Origin: DATHTS01 sp965219305
Lineage (GTDB): Bacteria; Acidobacteriota; Blastocatellia; Pyrinomonadales; Pyrinomonadaceae
Length of the DNA stretch: 64,000 nt
Assembly: GCA_965219305.1 (NCBI GenBank)
Contig: OZ244725.1
Coordinates: forward strand, 496,001 to 560,000
Reading direction: 5' to 3'
Within the stretch, counting starts at the first letter, position 1; the number at the start of each line of letters is the position of its first letter. The notes below the pieces were generated by a model that saw only the letters and a list, made by a program, of their open reading frames with translations, was not told where the DNA came from and made no database searches. This document shows, piece after piece, positions 55,191 through 63,608 of the stretch. A program made the position numbers and the translations under genes.

Positions 55191-56417
55191 ATGAAAACTC
55201 TTTATTTCGACTGTTTTGCGGGCGCAAGCGGAAATATGATTCTCGGCGCACTCGTCGCGCTCGGCGTTTCGGCTGATGAATTGGTCGAAAATCTCGAAAA
55301 ATTGAACATTTCCGAATTTGAAATGGAGTTTTCCGTGCGTGATAAATCGGGAATTTCCGCGACGTTCGCCGATGTGCGCGTGCCGGAAGAAAAAGCGCAT
55401 CGCCATCTGCACAACATCGTCAAGATAATCGAAGATTCAGAACTTTCGGACGCTGTGAAACAACGCGCCGTCAAAATCTTTACAAAATTGGCGGAAGCAG
55501 AAGCAAAGGTTCACGGAATTTCAGTCGAAAAAGTGCATTTTCACGAAGTCGGCGCAATGGACGCGATAATTGATGTCGTCGGCGCGTGCATCGGTTTTGA
55601 AATTCTGGGAATCGAAAGGTTTGTCTGCTCGAAAATCCACGTCGGCAGCGGTTTTGTGAATATGGCGCACGGGAAATTTCCCGTTCCGCCGCCCGCGGTC
55701 GCCGAAATTTTGAAAGATTTTTCAATTTATTCGACCGAGATCACCGGAGAATTGATAACGCCGACCGGCGCGGCGATCATTGCGGCGGTTTGCAAAGATT
55801 TCGACGGGAAAATGCCCGAAATGATAATCGAAAACACGGCATACGGCGCGGGTTCGCGCGATTACAAAGATTTTCCAAACACATTGAGATTGATTTTGGG
55901 AAATTCAGTTGATGAATCACGAGTTGAGGACGAAAAAGAATCAACGAACGACGAGCAACGAACGACGAACGACACACTAATTTTAATTGAAACGAACATT
56001 GATGACCTTTCGCCACAGATTTTAGGATTCGTGATGGAAAAAGCATTCAATCTGAACGCGCTCGATTGTTGGTTTACGGCGATTCAGATGAAAAAGAATC
56101 GTCCGGCGACAATGGTTTCGATTCTTTGCGATGAACAGAACAAAGAAAATCTGATCGAATTGCTCTATACCGAAACTTCGACATTGGGCGTTCGTGTATC
56201 AAAAGTCGAAAGAAATTGTCTGGACAGGGAAATCCGAAAAGTCGAGACGGAATTCGGCGCGGTTGACGTTAAAATTGCAAAATACAAAGGTAAAATCGTC
56301 AATGCGAAACCCGAATATGACCGAATCAAGGAGATTGCGTTACAATCGAATAAAACTCTGCGAGAAGTCGAGAGAGAAATTTTGGATAAAACGGACTTTA
56401 TTAACCGCGAGATATAA
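55191..56417 (+). CDS. larC: Nickel pincer cofactor biosynthesis protein LarC
   Basis: 408 residues in one frame. LarC inserts nickel into the pyridinium dithiocarboxylate precursor of the lactate racemase cofactor. Start MKTLYFDCFAGASGNMILGAL is typical; HFHEVGAMDAIIDVVGACIG, GSGFVNMAHGKFPVPPPA and a C-terminal domain (METNIDD-like IETNIDDLSPQ, then TSTLGVRVSKVER) complete it. In some bacteria the gene is split by a frameshift; here it is not. A heptamer repeat gives STNDEQRTTND just before the C-terminal domain. No larB, larE or racemase gene is nearby. Confidence 0.92.
   Translation: MKTLYFDCFAGASGNMILGALVALGVSADELVENLEKLNISEFEMEFSVRDKSGISATFADVRVPEEKAHRHLHNIVKIIEDSELSDAVKQRAVKIFTKLAEAEAKVHGISVEKVHFHEVGAMDAIIDVVGACIGFEILGIERFVCSKIHVGSGFVNMAHGKFPVPPPAVAEILKDFSIYSTEITGELITPTGAAIIAAVCKDFDGKMPEMIIENTAYGAGSRDYKDFPNTLRLILGNSVDESRVEDEKESTNDEQRTTNDTLILIETNIDDLSPQILGFVMEKAFNLNALDCWFTAIQMKKNRPATMVSILCDEQNKENLIELLYTETSTLGVRVSKVERNCLDREIRKVETEFGAVDVKIAKYKGKIVNAKPEYDRIKEIALQSNKTLREVEREILDKTDFINREI
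55942..55976 (+). repeat. Heptanucleotide tandem repeat in larC
   Basis: CAACGAA CGACGAG CAACGAA CGACGAA CGACACA, i.e. five 7-mers alternating between two words. It lies in frame in the linker between the N- and C-terminal LarC domains, where length is free to vary. Confidence 0.85.
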
Positions 56418-56474
56418 ATTATTAGAAATTTGCGTGTCCTTTGACGTATTTCGCGGGCAAATAATCATAAAACA

Positions 56475-57056
56475 TTGGCTAAAAAACAAAAAAACAAAGT
56501 AGATATTGAAAAGATGGCGCGGGGAATTCGCCTGCTTTTAGAAGGAATGGGCGAAGACATCGAGCGCGACGGTCTGCAGAAAACGCCGGAGCGTGTGGCG
56601 CATTTTTACGCGGAGCTGACCGAAGGAATGTGGCAGGACGCGAAGGCGGAAATCGTGCCGCTTCCCGGAGATTCGCACGATGAGATGGTTATTGTGAAAG
56701 ACATTTCGATAGCTTCGGTCTGCGAACATCATCTCGCGCCGTTCGTCGGGAAAGTTCACATCGCATACATCCCGAAAAACGGGCGCATCGTCGGACTTTC
56801 CAAACTCGCGCGCATCGCCGAGATATTTGCGAAACGTCTTCAGGTGCAGGAAAGGCTTACTCAACAGATCGCGCAGACGCTTTTTGAAGAACTCGAACCG
56901 CTCGGCGTGATGGTCGTGATGGAAGCCGAACACACTTGTATGACTTTGCGCGGCGTGAAAAAGCCGGGATCGAAGACGATTACTTCGTCGGTTTTAGGCG
57001 GTTTTCGTTCGGATGCACGGACTCGTGCGGAAGCGATGAGTTTAATAAAAGGATAG
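56475..57056 (+). CDS. folE: GTP cyclohydrolase I
   Basis: 193 residues from TTG 56475; the first ATG (56514) would drop the N-terminal helix start. It converts GTP to dihydroneopterin triphosphate for folate. Zinc ligands are seen in SVCEHHLAPF and HTCMTLRGV. VGLSKLARIAE, RLQVQERLTQQIA and the C-terminal VLGGFRSDARTRAEAM are conserved. The spacer to larC (57 bp) contains ATTTCGCGGGCAA, a word shared with the repeat at 60322-60436. Confidence 0.95.
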   Translation: MAKKQKNKVDIEKMARGIRLLLEGMGEDIERDGLQKTPERVAHFYAELTEGMWQDAKAEIVPLPGDSHDEMVIVKDISIASVCEHHLAPFVGKVHIAYIPKNGRIVGLSKLARIAEIFAKRLQVQERLTQQIAQTLFEELEPLGVMVVMEAEHTCMTLRGVKKPGSKTITSSVLGGFRSDARTRAEAMSLIKG

Positions 57057-57109
57057 TGAAAGCCGAAATAAAATAATTAGTTTTAGCATTGATCAAAGTA
57101 ACTTCAAAA

Positions 57110-57793
57110 TTATTTTTGAAGTTCGAGCCGCACTTTATTCATCCATTGAACCACCGGAGAATCTCCCGTGATGCTTGAATCATCAATTTCTTCATCATAA
57201 AAGGAGAGTTCAATTTTGTTTGAATTGTTTTCATACCAAAGTTGGTAAGTAACGCCGTCGAGAATAACGGTTACTTCGCCGGTTTCATCAAACTTACGAG
57301 ATCGTTGTTTGATGACATTTAAGGAATCACCGAGCGAAGTAAGGAAATTGTTATGCCACTCATTCACTTTTGCTAAAGATACAACTTTCGTTTTTTTTTC
57401 AATTTTAATTTGCTTTGCCATCGCTTCGGCATCTTCCTTACAGTTTTTGGCTAAAATTTGATTTAAGTTATCGGAGATGTTGCCGTTTAATGATTTGTAT
57501 TCTGTAACTTCTACTTTATTTTTAAATTTGCTGATTACAATTTGTGATTTAGGGGCAAAACTCGGATGAAATCTTATTGCGATAGAAAAATCAACATATT
57601 CCAATGTCGAAGGTTGTCGCGGGAAAAGAATATCTAAAACTCGGTCATATGTTTTTTGGCTGACAACCGAAGATGACTTAGGAGATGTTTTATCGCATTG
57701 TGCGTTAAGCGTCATAGTTTGAATTATCACCAACAATGTAACTGTTAGTAATAATCCGATAACACGAATTTTTGCTTTAATTATATTTCTCAT
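57110..57793 (-). CDS. Secreted protein of unknown function
   Basis: 227 residues. N-terminal signal (RVIGLLLTVTLLVIIQTMTLNAQC, about 9-32), then a mixed alpha/beta protein with Lys-rich helices (MAKQIKIEKKTKVVSLAKV) and a beta C-terminus (GEVTVILDGVTYQLWY). No family is recognised. It lies 13 bp behind the interrupted JAB-like gene on the same strand and may have been translated with it. Confidence 0.6.
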   Translation of the reverse strand: MRNIIKAKIRVIGLLLTVTLLVIIQTMTLNAQCDKTSPKSSSVVSQKTYDRVLDILFPRQPSTLEYVDFSIAIRFHPSFAPKSQIVISKFKNKVEVTEYKSLNGNISDNLNQILAKNCKEDAEAMAKQIKIEKKTKVVSLAKVNEWHNNFLTSLGDSLNVIKQRSRKFDETGEVTVILDGVTYQLWYENNSNKIELSFYDEEIDDSSITGDSPVVQWMNKVRLELQK

Positions 57794-57806
57794 TGATTTA
57801 TTGATT

Positions 57807-58331
57807 CTATTTAAGTTTAAAGTTGCAAGGCTTCAACCAGTCGAGATTTTTGCGAAGTTCATAAGTTTTTTTAGTGGAAGGATCATACATTGTCATACCG
57901 TATTGATGCATAACATAAACCTGTAAACTATATTTATCGGCTACATAAGTATCACCTCCATCCTTTTTGCCGTCATAGTTATTATTTGGAGTAGAAGGGA
58001 ATTTTGAACTTTTATTCGGATGAACGTGGAAGATGGCAAATGTCAAACCCGGAATAATTGTCAGTGTTTGTTTTTTTAATTGGTTAGTAACAGCATTCGG
58101 GACGATTGTATAATTTTTCGGTGAACCATCTAGGCGAAATCCGGCTTCAACTCCTGAAGTTCCGTTACCCGATTGACTCTATGCTTTTTGCATTGCTTCA
58201 ATAACATCCGGTTGACAATACACTCCGATCCAACCAAATGGATTAGTAAAATCAGGAGGTCGAATCGGGTGCGGCATAATAATTTTTGTATCCTCAAAAA
58301 CACGCAGTAAAGTTTCATTTTTGATATTCAT
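57807..58331 (-). pseudogene. JAB-like/RHS-type peptidase domain gene interrupted by an in-frame TAG
   Basis: One frame of 174 sense-plus-interrupting codons runs from ATG 58331 (SD AGAGG six bases upstream) to TAG 57807, broken only by TAG at 58179-58181 (codon 51, ...AMQKA-stop-SQSG...). The part behind the stop has IFHVHPN, PSTPNN and DGGDTYVAD. This resembles the His-x-His-Pro...Ser...Asp signature of JAB/JAMM-like domains at the ends of RHS-type proteins. A single C-to-T change of a CAG codon would explain the TAG. Frame and reading style are otherwise intact, so the lesion is recent, unless the stop is read through. Confidence 0.7.
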
Positions 58332-58631
58332 TACAAACCTCTGTTTCCAATATTACCTTTTTTGAAATTGTTAAATTTTCAAATCAATGAGTTAAATTAT
58401 AAATCATTGATTAAAAAAATGTCAATAATTTCAACAATTTGCTGTCTTCCAAGACAATGACAATATTGTTAGACGATAGACTAAAACTAATTGTTCTTTT
58501 ACACTTAACAAAGTGGAATCATCTTTATTTGTAGATGAGAAAATCGCCGGATTTTTAATATCTATCCGGTTTTTTTTCCACAAAGCCCTTAATTAAAAAA
58601 TCCGTGTGGATTAAAATGGAGATAATTTTTT
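58332..58631 (+). promoter_or_regulatory. M28 upstream region with terminator-like hairpin (leader/attenuator or small RNA)
   Basis: 300 bp between the JAB-like gene and the M28 peptidase. On the + strand: GTCTT/AAGAC near 58445, the palindrome ACAATATTGT near 58463, CATCT/AGATG near 58530, then CCGGAT (58547-58552) / ATCCGG (58564-58569) followed by eight or nine T. That last element looks like an intrinsic terminator ahead of the gene, so the M28 gene may be controlled by attenuation. No riboswitch family is recognised. Confidence 0.35.
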
Positions 58632-60293
58632 ATGAAAATAAAATTTTCGACAACTCTGTTAGTAATTTTGTTGTTTGCACTTAATGTTTTGGCGCAAAAT
58701 TACACAAATCTTTTCAGCGAAAAAGATTTGCGTTCGACAGTAAAGTTTCTCTCCGACGATTCGTTTGAAGGACGCGCGCCGGGAAGTCGCGGCGGCGAAC
58801 AGGCGGCGAAGTATATCGCGCATCGCCTTGAACTTGCGGGAATTGCGCCGGGAAATAACGGGAGTTATTTTCAGCCGGTTTCGCTAGTCGGTTTGAAACC
58901 GGATCAGAATACGGTTTTGAATGTTTCGCGCAAATCGGATAATAAGACTTTCGATTTTAAATTCGGGCAGGATTTCGTCGGATTTACGGACGCGCAGACC
59001 GATAATATCAATGTCGAAGGCGATCTCGTGTTTATGGGTTACGGAATTGATGCGCCCGAACAGAGATGGAACGATTACAAGGGAGATTCTTCAAAATGGA
59101 AAGACAAAATTCTGCTGATAATGGTCAACGATCCGCCGGCGACTGCGAAAGAGCCGAATCTTTTCGGCGGCGACGCGCTGACGTATTACGGTCGTTGGAC
59201 TTACAAATACGAAGAAGCGGCGCGGAAGGGCGCGAAGGGCGTGATCTTGATTCATACCGATAAATCTGCGGGTTACGGTTGGAACGTCGTCGAGAGTTCG
59301 TTCGGCGGAACGGAAAGATTCGACATTGCGCGGAAGGACGGCGACAAAACGCCGTTCTTGCAGATGAAAGCGTGGATGCGCGACCGCGCGATAATGGAAT
59401 TTATCAAATTTACCGGTCAGGGAATGAACGAATTGATGAAAAAAGCCGAGACGCGCGATTTCGAGCCGGTTGATCTGAAAACTAAGATCAGCGTTAACTT
59501 AAAAGCCGATTTGCAGAGAGTTGATTCGCAGAATGTCGTCGGAATCTGGGATGGCGCGGACGCGAATCTGAAAAACGAATACGTCGTTTATTCGGCGCAT
59601 TGGGATCACATCGGAGTCGGCAAACCGGATGCGAAAGGCGACGCGATCTATAACGGCGCGCTCGATAATGCGTCGGGCGTGGCGCAGATTATCGCGCTTG
59701 CCGAAGCGTTTACGAAGCTGCCGAAAACGCAGCAGCCGAAACGCTCGCAGGTTTTTTTGTTTACGACTGCCGAAGAACAAGGTCTTTTAGGTTCGGAATA
59801 CTACGCGAAGAATCCCGTTTTCCCGTTAAATAAGACGGCGGCGAATTTGAACATTGACGGCGGGAATTTTTTCGGGAAAACAAAAGACTACGGCGCACTC
59901 GGCGCGGAGCGTTCGACGCTCGGAATGTTTGTCAATGAAGAATTGGCGAAACGAAATATGAATTTCTCGCCGGACAGAAGCCCCGGACAAGGTTTGTTTT
60001 TCCGTTCCGATCATTTCCCGTTCGCTAAAGCCGGAGTTCCGGCGTTGAGCATTCACAGCGGCAGTGATTATGTCGGGAACGGCAAGGAAGCGGCGAAGAA
60101 GTTTTCCGAAGATTACGGGAAAAATCATTATCACCAGCCGTCGGACGAGTTCCGCGAAGATTGGGTTTACGACGGAATGGTGCAGATGCTCGAAGTTACG
60201 ATGGCAATCGGTCTGCGCGCGTCGAACGTCGAAAAACTTCCGGCATTTAATTCCGGCGACGAATTTGCGAACGCCCAGCCGAATCGAAAATAG
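58632..60293 (+). CDS. Secreted M28-family metallopeptidase with PA domain
   Basis: 553 residues with signal peptide (TLLVILLFALNVLAQ). A PA-like insert (about 100-250; GYGIDAPEQRWNDYKG) precedes the catalytic M28 part. Zinc ligands appear as SAHWDHIG (His, Asp), NGALDNASGVAQ (bridging Asp), TAEEQGLLGSEYY (Glu pair), NIDGG (Asp) and the His in SDHFPFAKAG. The set looks complete. It releases amino acids from peptides outside the cytoplasm. Preceded by a terminator-like leader hairpin. Confidence 0.93.
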   Translation: MKIKFSTTLLVILLFALNVLAQNYTNLFSEKDLRSTVKFLSDDSFEGRAPGSRGGEQAAKYIAHRLELAGIAPGNNGSYFQPVSLVGLKPDQNTVLNVSRKSDNKTFDFKFGQDFVGFTDAQTDNINVEGDLVFMGYGIDAPEQRWNDYKGDSSKWKDKILLIMVNDPPATAKEPNLFGGDALTYYGRWTYKYEEAARKGAKGVILIHTDKSAGYGWNVVESSFGGTERFDIARKDGDKTPFLQMKAWMRDRAIMEFIKFTGQGMNELMKKAETRDFEPVDLKTKISVNLKADLQRVDSQNVVGIWDGADANLKNEYVVYSAHWDHIGVGKPDAKGDAIYNGALDNASGVAQIIALAEAFTKLPKTQQPKRSQVFLFTTAEEQGLLGSEYYAKNPVFPLNKTAANLNIDGGNFFGKTKDYGALGAERSTLGMFVNEELAKRNMNFSPDRSPGQGLFFRSDHFPFAKAGVPALSIHSGSDYVGNGKEAAKKFSEDYGKNHYHQPSDEFREDWVYDGMVQMLEVTMAIGLRASNVEKLPAFNSGDEFANAQPNRK

Positions 60294-60321
60294 ATTTTGT
60301 CGGGAATAAAACGAAGAATAT

Positions 60322-60436
60322 TTGCCCGCTAATAAACGCGAAATTACGCGAAATAAATAAAAAGATAATTTAGAAAAAACCTTTAGTTTTAATTTTATTT
60401 CTTTTTTTGCGCTTTTTCGCATAATTTCGCGGGCAA
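60322..60436. repeat. Inverted repeat of ~10-bp words behind the M28 gene
   Basis: TTTGCCCGC at the left end pairs with GCGGGCAA at the right end (60429-60436), and inward words CGCGAAATTACGCGAAAT mirror GCGAAATTATGCGAAA on the other strand. It sits just after the M28 stop and may serve as its terminator. Confidence 0.6.
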
Positions 60437-60474
60437 TACTTTTCCTTCCTGCCGTTTGATTTAAGAAATAATTT

Positions 60475-60547
60475 AACCACGGATTTACACGGATAAACGC
60501 GGATTGATAATTGTCGAATCGGCGAAAGTTTGTGATAATCTGTGGTT
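60475..60547. repeat. Inverted repeat of CACGGATT-type words before metG
   Basis: AACCACGGATT (60475-60485) pairs with AATCTGTGGTT (60537-60547), 10 of 11. Between them lie further words TACACGGAT and AACGCGGATT. The right arm ends ten bases before the metG ATG, so a folded leader would border the start site. Confidence 0.65.
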
Positions 60548-60557
60548 TATTTTTGTT

Positions 60558-62663
60558 ATGGAAACTTTTTACATTACAACGCCGATCTATTATGCGAACT
60601 CTCTGCCGCATCTCGGACATCTTTACACGACGACCGTGGCGGACATCGTTCAGCGATATAAAAAACAGCGCGGTTTCAAGACGTTTTTTTTGACTGGAAC
60701 GGACGAACACGGGATAAATATTCAGCGTGCCGCCGAGAAGGAAAACCGCACGCCGCAGGAACAGGTTGATTTTGTCGCGGGCGAAATGAAGAAAATGTTC
60801 GCCGATTTCGGTCTGAATACGGAAAACGGCGGTTACGACATTTTTATGCGGACGACGAACGAATTTCATTACGAAGCCGTCCAAAATTTCTGGCGCGAAA
60901 TGGCGAAAAATAAAACGCCGAAAGGGAATTCGACGATCTACAAAGGTTTTTACGAAGCGTGGTTTTGCGCCGCGTGTGCCGAATTTAAGACGGAAACGGA
61001 GTATGAGATTCGCGACGGCGAAGAAATTCCGCGTTGTCTGATTCACGAAAAACCGCTCGACCGCGTTGAAGAAGAAAGTTATTTTTTTCGTCTGTCTGAT
61101 TATGACGAAATCCTGCTCGAAAAGATCGAAAATACAAAATTAGTGCGACCGGAAGCGCGTCGCAACGAGATCGTTTCATTTATCAAAGGCGGTTTGCAGG
61201 ATTTGTCCATTTCGCGCGAAAAGAAAAACGTCAGTTGGGGCGTTCCCGTGCCGGACGACGAAAATCACGTAATGTATGTCTGGGTTGACGCGCTGTCGAA
61301 TTACATCACGGCGATCGGTTACGGCAACGAACAGCAGAAACACATCGGTTTTGAAAAATACTGGCAAAACGTCACGCATTTTGTCGGCAAAGACATCTTG
61401 CGTTTTCACACGGTTTACTGGTTTTCATTTTTGATGGCGGCTGGTTTGGATTTGCCGAAGACGGTTTTCGCGCACGGAATGTGGCTCGACGGAAACGGGC
61501 GCAAAATGGGCAAAACGCTCGGCAATGTGATCGAACCGGAAATCCTGCACGAACATTTTCAAACTGACGCGCTGCGCTATTTTCTTCTGCGCGAGATGAC
61601 TTTCGGGCAAGACGGAAAGTTTTCGTATGAAAATCTGATCGAACGCGCCAACGCCGATCTGGCAAGCGGTTTGGGCAATCTTTCATCGCGCACGCTTTCG
61701 ATGATTCGCAAATACCGCGACGGGAAAATTCCCGACGGCACGATTCACGAGCAGAATTTCATCTACGCCAAACGCGCCGGAATTGCAGGCGACGAACAGG
61801 AATTGGCGTCGGTTCTGGAGTTGGCGCGAGATGAATTTGTGCGGAAATTCGACGATTACGAATTCAGTTCCGCGCTCGAAACTTTGTGGAATATCATTGC
61901 GCGGATTGATAAAATGATCTCCGACGCGAAGCCGTGGGAATTGATAAAAGACGAAAATCAGGCGGAAACTTTAAACGCCGTTTTATACCGCGCGACGGAA
62001 ACGCTTCGTTGGCTGTGCGTTCTTTTGTCGCCGACAATGCCGGAATCGGCGCAGGAAATTTATTCGCAAATTGGTCTGGACGGCGAAGTTTCAAAGATAA
62101 ATCCCGCCGATTTGAAATGGGGAGAATTACAAGCGGGAACGGAGATCGGCGAAACGAAAGGCGTTTTTCCGCGTCTCGATAAAAACAAAATAATGGAAAA
62201 CGTAAATTTGAAAATGGAAAATAATACAGAAGAAACAAACAAAGAAATAGTAGAAAATTCGACGGTCGCACCGGCGGCAGTTGATTCGGCGAATGCGATC
62301 AAGGAAGAAACGGCGGAAGAAGAAAATTTCATCACGATTGACGATTTTCTGAAAGTCGAACTGATCGTCGGCGAAGTAAAAGTCTGCGAACCGATCCCGA
62401 AAGCCGACAAGCTCCTGCGTTTTGAAATCGATCTCGGCGAAGAAAAACCGCGCCAGATTCTCGCCGGTCTCGCGGAATACTACGAACCCGAATCGCTCAT
62501 CGGTCGCAAAGTCGTCGTCGTGGCAAATCTGAAACCGAGAAAAATGCGCGGTCTCGAATCGCAGGGAATGATCTGCGCCGCAAGTCTGGAAAGCGGCGAA
62601 GGCGAAAAACCGGCGTTGGCGACGTTTATCGAAAATGTTGATATTGGGGCGCGTTTGAAATAA
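60558..62663 (+). CDS. metG: Methionine-tRNA ligase with C-terminal tRNA-binding domain
   Basis: 701 residues from ATG 60558 (METFYITTPIYYANSLPHLGH is the family start; the longer frame enters the repeat). Signature HLGH is in place; the KMSKS loop is K316-M-G-K-T320, with both Ser changed. The zinc module is CAAC...C...H. Anticodon-binding helical domain (about 390-540), a linker with repeat-derived residues (about 545-595), then an EMAPII-like OB fold (about 598-701, KVELIVGEVKVCEPIPKADK) for tRNA docking. It charges initiator and elongator tRNA-Met. The lipoprotein gene follows after 2 bp. Confidence 0.96.
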   Translation: METFYITTPIYYANSLPHLGHLYTTTVADIVQRYKKQRGFKTFFLTGTDEHGINIQRAAEKENRTPQEQVDFVAGEMKKMFADFGLNTENGGYDIFMRTTNEFHYEAVQNFWREMAKNKTPKGNSTIYKGFYEAWFCAACAEFKTETEYEIRDGEEIPRCLIHEKPLDRVEEESYFFRLSDYDEILLEKIENTKLVRPEARRNEIVSFIKGGLQDLSISREKKNVSWGVPVPDDENHVMYVWVDALSNYITAIGYGNEQQKHIGFEKYWQNVTHFVGKDILRFHTVYWFSFLMAAGLDLPKTVFAHGMWLDGNGRKMGKTLGNVIEPEILHEHFQTDALRYFLLREMTFGQDGKFSYENLIERANADLASGLGNLSSRTLSMIRKYRDGKIPDGTIHEQNFIYAKRAGIAGDEQELASVLELARDEFVRKFDDYEFSSALETLWNIIARIDKMISDAKPWELIKDENQAETLNAVLYRATETLRWLCVLLSPTMPESAQEIYSQIGLDGEVSKINPADLKWGELQAGTEIGETKGVFPRLDKNKIMENVNLKMENNTEETNKEIVENSTVAPAAVDSANAIKEETAEEENFITIDDFLKVELIVGEVKVCEPIPKADKLLRFEIDLGEEKPRQILAGLAEYYEPESLIGRKVVVVANLKPRKMRGLESQGMICAASLESGEGEKPALATFIENVDIGARLK
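62193..62220 (+). repeat. Heptanucleotide tandem repeat in metG
   Basis: ATGGAAA ACGTAAA TTTGAAA ATGGAAA, four 7-mers sharing the ending GAAA/TAAA, in frame in the linker before the EMAPII domain (MENVNLKMENN). Confidence 0.75.
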
Positions 62664-62665
62664 TT

Positions 62666-63226
62666 ATGAAACAAATACTGCTTTTATTTATATTTGTCTT
62701 TCTTACAATTTCCTGCCAGGCGCAAAAGAAAGATTTAGATTTACAATGGAAAACGTATGAATTCCCCGAAGCGGGAATGAAAGCAAGTTTTCCTTGTGAA
62801 CCTGTGAAATCTTTTAAATCATTTCAGGACAAACCGCGTCCGATTCACACTTATAATTTTGATTGTGAAGTTAGTGGAATAAAGTTTTTAATTTCATCCA
62901 AGAATCATTTAGATGATTTCGATGAAAATACTTTTGAGCGAAATTTTGAGGCAAATGAAAGTAATTTGAAATTTATGTTTGGCGCAGTCGAGAGTTTTGA
63001 TAAAAAAGAAAACTTTTTGACGAACGGGTTTATTTCTAAATATTACGAAATTAAGCCAAAAGTTGGCGGGAAAGTTAAAAGTTTGATGGTTGTCAACGAA
63101 AGCCGTTCTTATGAAGCACTTTTTGGAGTAACTCCCGATAATGAAAAGAAATTAAAAAATCTTAAAATTGATTATGATGAGATTGGCAAGAAATTTATAG
63201 ATTCTTTTCAGATTCTGGATAAATGA
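62666..63226 (+). CDS. Putative lipoprotein of unknown function
   Basis: 186 residues. Lipobox LTISC with Cys about residue 17, preceded by a hydrophobic signal (LLLFIFVFLTIS). The mature part starts with WKTYEFPEAGMKASFPCEP, a pattern seen in small envelope lipoproteins with a beta-sandwich, but I recognise no named family. It begins 2 bp after metG, so it is probably co-transcribed with it. Confidence 0.7.
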   Translation: MKQILLLFIFVFLTISCQAQKKDLDLQWKTYEFPEAGMKASFPCEPVKSFKSFQDKPRPIHTYNFDCEVSGIKFLISSKNHLDDFDENTFERNFEANESNLKFMFGAVESFDKKENFLTNGFISKYYEIKPKVGGKVKSLMVVNESRSYEALFGVTPDNEKKLKNLKIDYDEIGKKFIDSFQILDK

Positions 63227-63326
63227 TTTTTGAGAATCTCATTGCCAAATTTAAAGCTGACAACTTAGGTAATTACGGCGAGTTATCGAATGCGTGAACA
63301 CTGAATCTATATGACAAAGAAAATGT

Positions 63327-63608
63327 ATGGAATTTGAATGGAATATAGAAAAAGCCAAGTCAAATTTGAAAAAACACGGTGTGAGTTTTGATGAGGCAAG
63401 TTCTGTATTTGGAGATTTATCGGCTAAAATGTTTTTTGACGATGAGCATTCCGCCGATGAAATACGCGAATTTATTATCGGTTATTCGGAGATGAATCGT
63501 TTGTTGATCGTCCATTTTACTGAACGCGAAGGTAAGAAGATAAGAATTATTTCCGCGCGAAAACCGACTAAAATCGAACGTAAAGATTATGAAGAATCCA
63601 CATATTGA
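63327..63608 (+). CDS. brnT: BrnT-family toxin
   Basis: 93 residues. The BrnT signature is clear: FEWNIEKAKSNLKKHGVSFDEA at the start (read as FEWDxxKAxxNxxKHGVSF) and RIISARKPTKIERKDYEE at the end. BrnT is an RNase-like toxin (RelE fold) held by a DNA-binding antitoxin. The next gene overlaps by 20 bp and is the likely antitoxin. Family toxins are autoregulated through the complex; the promoter should lie in the 100-bp spacer before it. Confidence 0.9.
   Translation: MEFEWNIEKAKSNLKKHGVSFDEASSVFGDLSAKMFFDDEHSADEIREFIIGYSEMNRLLIVHFTEREGKKIRIISARKPTKIERKDYEESTY

Noticed and set aside
57807..58046. Separate 79-residue gene carrying the HVHPN motif
   Set aside because: Its frame continues unbroken upstream to the TAG at 58179 and, beyond it, to an SD-backed ATG at 58331, so it is better read as the rear part of one interrupted gene.
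59826..61046. 406-codon open frame on the minus strand across M28 and metG
   Set aside because: It is antisense to two well-conserved genes and crosses their intergenic repeats; no family resemblance.
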